Assembly: GCA_031273405.1 (NCBI GenBank)
Contig: JAISRW010000215.1
Coordinates: forward strand, 1 to 9,261
Length of the DNA: 9,261 nt
DNA from: Treponema sp.
GTDB lineage: Bacteria; Spirochaetota; Spirochaetia; Treponematales; Breznakiellaceae
Direction of reading: 5' to 3'
Shown here: piece by piece, positions 1-5,278 of the stretch
How positions within the stretch are numbered: position 1 is the first letter of the stretch
How the letters are laid out: each line of letters starts with the position of its first letter
The notes under the pieces: model-generated
The model's database searches: none
Seen by the model: only the letters and a program-made list of their open reading frames with translations
What the model was told of the DNA's origin: nothing
Translations under genes and position numbers: made by a program

Positions 1-205
1 TATAGATGATCATGATGATTTTTTTGGTATTAACGCCAGCCAGCCGGACAGCTTCCTCATTCATTCCGATTGCATACACATTCCGTCCGAATGTAGTTTT
101 TTTAAGTATAAAATAGAGACCCCCCAGAATCAAAAGAGAAGTGATCACAAGATTTGAGAATGGCCCGATATTACCCACCGCAATGAGACGGAAAGAAGCC
201 TTGAA
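1..205 (-). pseudogene. 5'-truncated sugar ABC-transporter permease fragment (RbsC/XylH-like, BPD_transp_2 family)
   Basis: Reading right to left, the frame from about 205 to 1 encodes a membrane-permease segment. It has a hydrophobic stretch (FSNLVITSLLILGG, then LYFILKK), then TTFGRNVYAIGMNEEAVRLA and GVNTKKIIMIIY. The FGR-x-YAIG-N-EAARLAGI pattern is the conserved cytoplasmic loop of ribose/xylose-type ABC importer permeases, normally found around residue 200 of a protein of about 320 residues. Here the recognisable similarity begins only about 65 codons from the window edge. The same frame meets a stop at 323-325, has no plausible start, and shows nothing permease-like upstream. The preceding neighbour is an unrelated lipoprotein gene, so the N-terminal half is missing. 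The 3' part lies outside the window. I infer a decayed or rearranged remnant. A 7-base G run (218-224 on this strand) marks the edge of the similarity but a frameshift there would not restore a permease N-terminus. Confidence 0.68.
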
Positions 206-401
206 ACTGTGATAAAGCCCCCCCTCCCAACTTTCTCCCAAACAAATGAAGAATTCAGGTGTAAATTCTGAATATCGAAGCAAAAGTCCGTGGTGTCCGG
301 GTGGTCCGAGGTTATAAAAATTCTAAGTAAACGCATATGGGTACTAAACCCGCGGCACGAATAAAAAGTCAGTGCGGTTCGTGTGGTCTGTGGTTTATTC
401 C
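206..401. other. Non-coding, degenerate GT-rich spacer
   Basis: No convincing gene is seen between the permease remnant and the lipoprotein gene. Two loosely similar GT-rich stretches occur at about 285-312 and 371-398. Both are built from variants of GTCCGTGGT / GTGTGGTCTGTGGTTT and may be diverged copies of a short interspersed repeat. An open frame from ATG 336 on the minus strand crosses both this spacer and the permease remnant out of frame and is probably chance. Confidence 0.3.
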
Positions 402-836
402 TTAAGGGCTCATGGCTTCCGAGGCGGTGACGGCTCTGGCTTTGCTGTCGTAAATATCCAGGGCCGATTCGTTAAGCCATCCCTTGGATCCCGATTCAGA
501 ATCCTGGTCTGGTCCGTCAATATAAACCCAGAATTCTACATTCCCGCGGTTATTCAAAGACCGCCGCTCGATAATTCTCACCAGAGAGCCTTTCCTGAGA
601 TACCCCTGGGAAACCCCTTCCCGGCCCGGCTTATCCATTATGTGGGTAAAAAACGCATTGACGACTCCGTAACCGATAAAATTCCGGACCAGGGGATGGG
701 TGGGAGGAGGCACAAGGGGGATATCATCGGAAGATCTTTGGCATGAAAAAAACAAAGAAACAACGATAAAGAACAAAACCGGCGGTTTTTGAAAAATCTT
801 TACTGGACGGAGGTTGGAAAAAACCATTATACTCAT
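402..836 (-). CDS. Small lipoprotein with SH3-like domain
   Basis: This is a predicted 144-residue envelope lipoprotein of unknown role. The N-terminus has basic residues (LRPVKIFQK), a hydrophobic core (PVLFFIVVSLFF) and then SC, giving a loose spirochaete-type lipobox LFFSC with Cys32 as the probable lipidated residue. After a short polar/proline linker, residues about 58-132 look like a bacterial SH3 fold: VVNAFFTHI, then GYLRKGSLVRIIERR, then EFWVYIDG, then KGWLNESALDIYD. That pattern of basic beta strands ending in GWL suggests binding to a wall or protein ligand, but no ligand can be named. The second ATG (codon 4, 827) is an equally good start, and neither has a clear Shine-Dalgarno. 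A TATAAT at 840-835 on this strand would fit a nearly leaderless start at 827. It is divergent from the omptin gene by 3-12 bp, so the two promoters must overlap each other's coding starts. The SH3 assignment is by pattern only. Confidence 0.72.
   Translation of the reverse strand: MSIMVFSNLRPVKIFQKPPVLFFIVVSLFFSCQRSSDDIPLVPPPTHPLVRNFIGYGVVNAFFTHIMDKPGREGVSQGYLRKGSLVRIIERRSLNNRGNVEFWVYIDGPDQDSESGSKGWLNESALDIYDSKARAVTASEAMSP
828..833 (+). promoter_or_regulatory. Putative -10 box (TATACT) for the omptin gene
   Basis: TATACT ends six bases before the ATG at 840, so transcription would start at about the start codon and give a leaderless mRNA. A weak -35-like TGGACG lies 18 bp upstream (804-809). 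A GGAGG at 809-813 is 26 bases from the ATG, too far to act as the ribosome binding site. Two TATAAT sequences on the other strand (840-835 and 831-826) interlock with it, consistent with an overlapping divergent promoter. Confidence 0.28.
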
Positions 837-839
837 TAT

Positions 840-1823
840 ATGAAGAATATATATGCTTTCGCCATTTTAGTCAGCATGTTTTTCTTTTTCTCTTCGGCCC
901 CGCTCAGGGCTGCTAATAAATATTCACTTTCCCTTTCAAGTTCCTTTGGAATTTTATACGGCCACTCGGAAGAAGTATTGTACAATGACGACGGGGATGA
1001 CGACACCTATTTGAGCGAGCTGAAATGGGATTTAAAGCCCCTTTATTATACCGGGACGGCTCTGGATTTCGCCAGAACCGACCCTTGGGAAAGATGGGGC
1101 TTCTTTGGCGGCGTCTCGCTTAAATACGGGTTTCCCTCCAAGTCGGGCATAATGGAAGACAGGGACTGGATGGCCGAGAGCGGGAATTTTTTGACCCACT
1201 ATTCCCGGCATGATTCCTATTCCCAAGGCGCCCTGCTCTCCGATATCTCCCTGGGGCTTTCCTTTCCTTTTTTCGACGTCCTGCTTCTTAAAACCAGCAT
1301 AGACTTTTCGTACATGTATTTTTCCTGGCTTGCCCAGGACGGCTTTTACCAATACGCATCCAAGGACAGCGGAGGAGATTATCTGCCCTGGACCAACGAT
1401 ATCCCAAAAAAACCGCTTTCTGGACCGGGTATCATCTACAGCCAAAATTGGTTCATCCTTTCCCCGGTTTTGGCGGTGGAAGTGAAACTCAGTCCCCGGT
1501 TTTTTCTGGACTTTTATGTAGCCGCCACACCCCTTACCTTCTGCGCCTCCATAGACGAACATCTTAAAGCAGGGTTCCAGGCTCAGGATTTTTCCCTCTG
1601 GGGGCTTTCTCTCCGGGAGGGTATAGGATTTGCCTTCGTCCCAAAAGAAAAATTTGAAATCCGCCTGGACTGGGGGTTCAGATACATCAGCGGCACCCGG
1701 GGGAACTCGTACATTAAGGAAACGGATGATAACGCCCCGAACGACTATTTCCAAAACGGCGCGGACGGCGGGGCGGGTCTTTTTGCCCTTGATGTGGGCG
1801 TTTCAGCGAAGATACGCTTGTAA
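840..1823 (+). CDS. Omptin-family outer-membrane protease
   Basis: This is a predicted 327-residue outer-membrane beta-barrel protease of the omptin family (OmpT/Pla type), which cleaves surface or extracellular peptides, usually next to basic residues. I chose ATG 840 because it begins a clean signal peptide (MKNIYAFAILVSMFFFFSSA, then PLRAA, with cleavage near residue 24-25). An upstream in-frame TTG at 789 would disrupt that signal. Diagnostic residues are present. MEDRDWM (105-111) matches the VDQDWMD region of OmpT, giving Asp107 and Asp109. SRHD (122-125) matches SRHPD. IDEH (238-241) matches the second catalytic pair, Asp239 and His241. Alternating amphipathic strands with aromatic residues run to the C-terminal strand ALDVGVSAKIRL. 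Length fits the family (about 300). It is divergent from the SH3 lipoprotein gene and tail-to-tail with the NUDIX gene. All four catalytic residues are intact, so I infer it is active. Confidence 0.87.
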   Translation: MKNIYAFAILVSMFFFFSSAPLRAANKYSLSLSSSFGILYGHSEEVLYNDDGDDDTYLSELKWDLKPLYYTGTALDFARTDPWERWGFFGGVSLKYGFPSKSGIMEDRDWMAESGNFLTHYSRHDSYSQGALLSDISLGLSFPFFDVLLLKTSIDFSYMYFSWLAQDGFYQYASKDSGGDYLPWTNDIPKKPLSGPGIIYSQNWFILSPVLAVEVKLSPRFFLDFYVAATPLTFCASIDEHLKAGFQAQDFSLWGLSLREGIGFAFVPKEKFEIRLDWGFRYISGTRGNSYIKETDDNAPNDYFQNGADGGAGLFALDVGVSAKIRL

Positions 1824-2198
1824 AGCAGGAAAAAGCTTTTTGTCCGAGCCGGCGAAGTCGAGGCTTTCTATTTCGGCCATCTCCGCCCAGCGCCACTGGC
1901 TGTGTTCCCGAAGGGTGAAATTCAGGCTTTCCAGCCTTAGCTCGTAGGCGTTGAGGCTGTAGGTTTTTCCGTTATGCTCAAAGGAAGCGGAGGCCAGTAA
2001 GGGGCCTGGTGTCACGGCAACGCCGAATTCCTCGTTATACTCCCGGACGAGGGCTTCCTTGTCGCTTTCCCCCTCCTCCACCTTGCCGCCGGGAAATTCC
2101 CACTTGTCCCCCAGATCCCCTGAAGGCAGCCTCCGGGCGATGAAGATTTTGTTTCCTTTCCAGGCGATTCCGGCGACGGATCTTTTCGGGCTCCCCAT
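1803..2198 (-). CDS. NUDIX hydrolase, MutT-like (deoxy)nucleoside triphosphate pyrophosphohydrolase
   Basis: This is a 131-residue NUDIX hydrolase, probably a cytoplasmic enzyme that cleaves damaged or non-canonical NTPs to the monophosphate plus pyrophosphate. The NUDIX box GX5EX7REUXEEXGU is complete at residues 38-60: Gly38, Glu44, Arg52-Glu53, Glu56-Glu57 and Gly59. It follows the MutT-type WEFPGGK (33-39). The C-terminal part (HSQWRWAEMAEIESLDFAGSD) resembles MutT/NudG-type members in which a W-x-x-x-E-h-x-x-L-x-F segment closes the fold. The substrate (8-oxo-dGTP, CTP analogues or other) cannot be decided. I chose ATG 2198: it has AGAGG eight bases upstream, while the frame's earlier ATG (2246) lies inside repeat element A and would add 16 repeat-derived residues. 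The 3' end overlaps the omptin gene tail-to-tail by 21 bp, so the two transcripts are complementary there. Confidence 0.88.
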   Translation of the reverse strand: MGSPKRSVAGIAWKGNKIFIARRLPSGDLGDKWEFPGGKVEEGESDKEALVREYNEEFGVAVTPGPLLASASFEHNGKTYSLNAYELRLESLNFTLREHSQWRWAEMAEIESLDFAGSDKKLFPALQAYLR

Positions 2199-2206
2199 TT
2201 CAAGAG

Positions 2207-2384
2207 CCTCTAGCAGTTTGTTGCGCTTCGCGCATAAAACCTCCAAAAATCGCCTGCAAGGCGATTGCGAACCTTCGGTTCGATTTACCTTGCAAACTGC
2301 GTAAGGAGCCCGTTTATCGTGGTTTTTATGGCTTTTTTCCTAAAAAAAATCACAAAAACCTACAAGGCAACAGGCTGCTAGAGG
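2207..2384 (+). repeat. Inverted-repeat element A (MITE-like)
   Basis: This non-coding element fills the gap between the membrane-protein and NUDIX genes. Its ends form an 18-bp imperfect terminal inverted repeat: CCTCTAGCAGTTTGTTGC (2207-2224) against GCAACAGGCTGCTAGAGG (2367-2384), 16 of 18 matching. Its left 40 bases (2210-2249) are 38/40 identical to element B (2851-2890), and 31 of them are 29/31 identical to the inverted right end of element C. Internal hairpins are GCGC-TTC-GCGC near the left end, AATCGCC/GGCGATT (2248-2266), CGAACC-TTC-GGTTCG (2268-2282), and a long stem joining 2321-2338 with 2343-2360 (16 of 18 pairs). No ORF or transposase is present. I infer a miniature inverted-repeat element mobilised by an enzyme encoded elsewhere, or an old REP-like repeat. 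The terminal CTAG supplies the upstream gene's TAG stop. Confidence 0.8.
2245..2266 (-). terminator. Terminator-like hairpin in element A
   Basis: On the minus strand a 7-bp stem AATCGCC/GGCGATT with a 5-base loop runs into a T5 tract. It sits between the membrane-protein gene and the NUDIX gene, so it could end the upstream transcript. The equivalent place in element B keeps a shorter stem (CGCC/GGCG) with a T tract. Confidence 0.35.
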
Positions 2385-2782
2385 AACAACACGCCGGGAA
2401 ACAGGAAATGGAGAGCCGCGGAAACGACCGCTACAAAGCCGAAGAGCCTTTTATTCCGGAAAAATCCTTCCTGGAGCCTGTCGACCCGATCGGATTCTAC
2501 CGTGGCATGGCTGCGGTAATATTCGAGAACCAGGATAAAACCCGCCAGGAGCCCTACCAGGGCAGGGATAAAATCCCCCAGGATAGGCAGGCCCTTTTCC
2601 GCGGGAGAAAGCAGCTTAAGGAGGCCTGTGACCATACAGAGGATCCCCAGAACCAGCCTCACTGTTTCGTCAGACAGGGAAAACCCGCCCTTTATTCCCA
2701 ATTCATCCTCTTCTCCACCCCCCGCCAGGACATAACCGGCGAGGGCATTCAAAAAAACCGACAAAAAATAAAACTGAATCAT
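2378..2782 (-). CDS. Small four-helix integral membrane protein, unknown function
   Basis: I do not recognise this 134-residue protein. Four hydrophobic segments are visible, at about residues 2-20 (IQFYFLSVFLNALAGYVLA), 42-59 (RLVLGILCMVTGLLKLLS), 70-88 (FIPALVGLLAGFILVLEYY) and 113-133 (LFGFVAVVSAALHFLFPGVLF). An acidic/glycine loop (GGGEEDELG) lies between helices 1 and 2, and a charged loop (SDRVDRLQEGFFRNKR) between 3 and 4. It therefore sits in the cytoplasmic membrane. ATG 2782 has a GGGGA tract just upstream; a TTG at 2803 in the same frame is less likely and would add seven polar residues. The TAG stop lies inside the terminal CTAG of element A, so the natural C-terminus may have been altered by that insertion. 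It lies downstream of the NAD(P)HX-repair operon on the same strand but is separated from it by element B. Confidence 0.68.
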   Translation of the reverse strand: MIQFYFLSVFLNALAGYVLAGGGEEDELGIKGGFSLSDETVRLVLGILCMVTGLLKLLSPAEKGLPILGDFIPALVGLLAGFILVLEYYRSHATVESDRVDRLQEGFFRNKRLFGFVAVVSAALHFLFPGVLFL

Positions 2783-2830
2783 ACTTTTCCCCGTACCTTG
2801 CAACTATTCAGGCATAGCGTGATTTCAAAA

Positions 2831-2854
2831 CCTACAAGCCCCACAGGCTCCTAG
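2831..2854 (+). repeat. Solo terminus of the inverted-repeat family (end D)
   Basis: ACCTACAAG followed by CCCCACAGGCTCCTAGG matches the right-hand ends of elements A and B (CCTACAAG + GCAACAGGCTGCTAG) and, inverted, the left end of element C, which shares the CTGTGGGG variant. It abuts the left end of element B, sharing the palindrome CTCCTAGGAG. No matching partner end is seen to its left, where the membrane-protein gene begins. It looks like the remnant of a second copy, or the scar of tandem insertion. Confidence 0.55.
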
Positions 2855-2999
2855 GAGTTTGTTGCGCTTCGCGCATAAAATCTCCAAAAAGCGCCGATCA
2901 GGCGATTTTTTACCCTGCAAACTCCCAAAGCAGCCCCGAAAATCGGGATTTTTGCGTCATTAATGACGCAAAAATCCACAAGTGCAACAGGCTGCTAGG
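2850..2999 (+). repeat. Inverted-repeat element B (MITE-like)
   Basis: This is a second copy of the family, about 150 bp, in the same orientation as A, in the gap between the operon end (3079) and the membrane-protein gene (2782). The left end CCTAGGAGTTTGTTGC and right end GCAACAGGCTGCTAGG form a 16-bp inverted repeat with 13 matches. Interior structure includes CGCC/GGCG with flanking T tracts (2892-2911), CCCGA-AAA-TCGGG (2935-2947), and a perfect 32-bp palindrome at 2946-2977. The last two overlap and are mutually exclusive. The interior differs from A although the ends match, so the ends are what is conserved. Confidence 0.78.
2946..2977. repeat. Perfect 32-bp palindrome
   Basis: Two 16-base arms (GGATTTTTGCGTCATT and its exact complement) meet with no loop. 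Transcribed, it gives a strong stem from either strand; as DNA it could be a dimeric protein binding site or a cruciform. It lies just inside the right terminus of element B, at the place where element A has its long imperfect stem. Confidence 0.75.
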
Positions 3000-3078
3000 C
3001 AATGGAATAGTTACCATATCTTTAATCTACCACTTTTCAGGAGTAATTTTCAAGCAAAGGTAAAAAAAACGGTCGATC

Positions 3079-3642
3079 TCAGCCCCGGATCTTTTTTGCT
3101 TTAATCCTCAAGCCTTTCCGCTCGTTTTCGGTCTGAAGGACCACAAGAAAATCGTCGCCCTCAAAGGGCAGGTCAAAGCGGTAGCCCTCTTCTTCCACCG
3201 GGGTGAAAAAAACCTTGTCCGTGTATATTTCGGGGGTTTTCCCCTTATCCTGCTTCGGGATCACCGGGGAAACAGCCACCGCCACCGCCCCGGTATAAAC
3301 CTCACCGGAAGGGGGTATGGTTTTTTGCATGAACACCGAGAGGCTTCCCTGATCGTTCCGGGCTATAGTAAGGGCTACCGTATTCCCTCCCAGCTTAAAG
3401 CCTTTTTCAGCGTTAAGGACACGGGAACTGAAGGCCAGAGCGGTGCAGACTATCAGTATGGAAACCAGGAGGAAAAGGTTTGATTTCCTCCCCCCAAGGC
3501 TTTGGAGGAGGCCCGGCCTCGGAGCGGCCTCGTCGTAAAGGGCCCTCACGGCCGGGGAGGCCCGTTCAAGGCGCCGGTCCCGGGAATAGTAAAAGACCGC
3601 TTCCCCCTGGTCCCTGTCTTTGCCGCCTGAAGAATCAGCCAT
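3079..3642 (-). CDS. Single-pass membrane protein of the NAD(P)HX-repair operon, unknown function
   Basis: I cannot assign a function to this 187-residue protein. Residues 1-53 are charged and soluble, with FYYSRDRRLERASPAVRALYDE resembling a short conserved N-terminal motif. A single helix at about 55-72 (NLFLLVSILIVCTALAFS) follows basic residues (GRKS), predicting an N-in, C-out topology. The external part (about 75-187) is mostly beta strand with no cysteine, and ends in a basic tail (KGLRIKAKKIRG). Its ATG overlaps the stop of the upstream repair-enzyme gene in ATGGCTGA (8 bp), so translation is probably coupled. I see no clear terminator between its stop and element B. It may be a lineage-restricted spirochaete protein; that is from memory and not verified. 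Confidence 0.75.
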   Translation of the reverse strand: MADSSGGKDRDQGEAVFYYSRDRRLERASPAVRALYDEAAPRPGLLQSLGGRKSNLFLLVSILIVCTALAFSSRVLNAEKGFKLGGNTVALTIARNDQGSLSVFMQKTIPPSGEVYTGAVAVAVSPVIPKQDKGKTPEIYTDKVFFTPVEEEGYRFDLPFEGDDFLVVLQTENERKGLRIKAKKIRG

Positions 3643-5278
3643 TCACGCTTCCCCCAATGTCCTGGGCGAGCCAGGCTTCCCCGGCCAGACCGGCGGCCTT
3701 GTCCGCTATTTCCAGGGGATCCAGGAAGCGGCCGGCCAGTTCTTCGGATCTGCCCGAAGCGATGAGAAGGGCCGCCGCCGCCGCCGCGCAGGTATATCCG
3801 TCGAAACCCTGGCCGTCCTGCATCATCCTGGCCCCGATGGCCGCGCAGAACCCCGCCAGAAGATCCCCGCTTCCCCCTGTAGACAGGACCGGCGTCATGC
3901 CGTCCACCACCCCCAGGCGGCCGTCAAAGCTGGCGATGGTCATAACATGGCTTTTAAAGAGGATGACCGCCTTCTTCTCCCTGGCAAGATCCAGCAGGAT
4001 AGAGCCCGGCCGGGCCAGCAGTTCCTCCTTCGCGATCCCCGTGTAGGAAGCGAGCTCCCCCGGATGGGGGGTGAGAATAGTCCTGCCGGAAAAAACCGCT
4101 TTTCCGGCCAGGGTTATGGCGTCGGCGTCCAGAATGAGGGGAATTCCCTCTTTCTCCTGTTTGAGGGCCTTCTTCAGCACTAGGGTCCTGTCCGGGGTTT
4201 TCCCCCATCCCGGCCCCAGGAGTATGGCGTCAGGCTTAAAACGGCCGTTTGTTTTATCCTCCCCGTCCACCCTGCCGGTAGGGATCACCATGATTCCCCC
4301 GGCCCGGGAAGCCAGAACGGGATAGACGCTTTCGTCGCTTATGAGGCGTATGAGGCCCGCCCCCGCAGCCTGGGCGCCTCTGGCGGCAATCAGGGCGGCG
4401 CCGGTGCTGCCTATGGCTCCGGCCCGGATCTCCACGGTCCCCCGGCTGTTCTTGTAGGTATCGGGTTTTACCTTCCATATCGCCTGCCGGTCACTGTTCC
4501 AGTCCAAAAGCTCCGCTCCCTGGCAGGAGGCCACCAGGCCGGGAGGGAAAAGGCCTCCCACCGGGAGTATCATCCCGCAGTGAGGCCGGGCCGCGGGAGT
4601 ATAAAGGCAGTATTTCTGGGGTTCTATGACAAGGGTTACGTCGGCGTTAATAACGGGCATGTCCGGTTTCCAGGAATCCGAATTGCCGGAAGGGATGTCT
4701 ACCGAAACCACCATCGGGCAATGGTAACGGGCTTTTTTCACAGAACGGGATTCCCTCCCTTCTCCTTTAAGGGCGTTTATGGCCTTTACCATCTCTTCCG
4801 GGGCGCCTGTGAGAGGCCCCTTGACGCCGGTTCCCGCGATGCCGTCAATGATGATATCCGCGTTGGCGAGGAGATCCTCCGAGGCCCTGCCAAAGCCCTC
4901 TCCCGCATCCCCGTCCCAGATCATTACGGGGACTTTCATTTTCTTGAAAAAAAGAAAAACCTCCGACAGCGGGGTCTTTACGTCCTGTTTGGGGAACCGG
5001 CTCATCAAAACCGCGGACCTGGAAGGATCGGCCCGGCCGGAAAGGAGCCAGTACCGGAGCATGATCATGGCGTCGGCGCCGTTGTTTCCGTTTCCGGCAA
5101 CCGCCACAATCCGGGGATGCCGGGAGGAAAAGAGCCGGGGGAAAGCCCGGGTGAAAACCTGGGCGCAGCCCCTCCCCGCGGCTTCCACCATAGCAAAGGG
5201 ATTGAAACCCCAGGCGGTCTGGGTCTTTGAGTCCAGAAGCCTGGATGTCTCGGTCGAAATTAGCAGTCTGTATCTCAT
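3635..5278 (-). CDS. nnr: Bifunctional NAD(P)H-hydrate epimerase / ADP- or ATP-dependent NAD(P)H-hydrate dehydratase
   Basis: This 547-residue cytoplasmic enzyme repairs hydrated NADH/NADPH. The N-terminal YjeF_N half interconverts R- and S-NAD(P)HX, and the C-terminal ribokinase-like half dehydrates S-NAD(P)HX using ADP (or ATP). N-terminal half: AGNGNNGADA (61-70) at the nucleotide loop, DGIAGTG (145-151) with the conserved acidic residue, and VDIPSG (193-198). C-terminal half from about 270: TYKNSRG (274-280), GAALIAARGAQAAGAGLI (293-310), GPGWG (355-359), LDADAITL (383-390), TPHPGELA (403-410) and GGSGDLLAG (468-476) with catalytic Asp472. Length fits fused bacterial Nnr (about 500). Family-typical GNNGGDG reads GNNGADA and GTGD reads GSGD, mild departures. 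The start overlaps the upstream lipoprotein stop as ATGA, and the stop overlaps the next gene, so it is the middle gene of a coupled operon. Confidence 0.93.
   Translation of the reverse strand: MRYRLLISTETSRLLDSKTQTAWGFNPFAMVEAAGRGCAQVFTRAFPRLFSSRHPRIVAVAGNGNNGADAMIMLRYWLLSGRADPSRSAVLMSRFPKQDVKTPLSEVFLFFKKMKVPVMIWDGDAGEGFGRASEDLLANADIIIDGIAGTGVKGPLTGAPEEMVKAINALKGEGRESRSVKKARYHCPMVVSVDIPSGNSDSWKPDMPVINADVTLVIEPQKYCLYTPAARPHCGMILPVGGLFPPGLVASCQGAELLDWNSDRQAIWKVKPDTYKNSRGTVEIRAGAIGSTGAALIAARGAQAAGAGLIRLISDESVYPVLASRAGGIMVIPTGRVDGEDKTNGRFKPDAILLGPGWGKTPDRTLVLKKALKQEKEGIPLILDADAITLAGKAVFSGRTILTPHPGELASYTGIAKEELLARPGSILLDLAREKKAVILFKSHVMTIASFDGRLGVVDGMTPVLSTGGSGDLLAGFCAAIGARMMQDGQGFDGYTCAAAAAALLIASGRSEELAGRFLDPLEIADKAAGLAGEAWLAQDIGGSVNG

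Noticed and set aside
145..336. 63-residue minus-strand frame from ATG 336
   Set aside because: It overlaps the permease remnant out of frame; only the other frame gives recognisable permease sequence.
789..839. Upstream TTG start for the omptin gene
   Set aside because: It would put 17 polar residues ahead of an otherwise ideal signal peptide.
1032..1754. 240-residue open frame antisense to the omptin gene
   Set aside because: No recognisable domain, no ribosome binding site; the opposite frame has full omptin motifs.
2199..2246. N-terminal extension of the NUDIX protein from an ATG at 2246
   Set aside because: These codons lie within element A, whose sequence recurs in non-coding places, and the ATG at 2198 has its own ribosome binding site.
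2221..2360. CRISPR array or small structured RNA gene in the hairpin-rich region
   Set aside because: Repeats are not regularly spaced and the hairpins are parts of element A shared with other elements; no riboswitch or tRNA fold was seen.
2408..2854. 148-residue plus-strand frame over the membrane-protein gene
   Set aside because: Charged, feature-less shadow; the minus frame gives four clear membrane helices.
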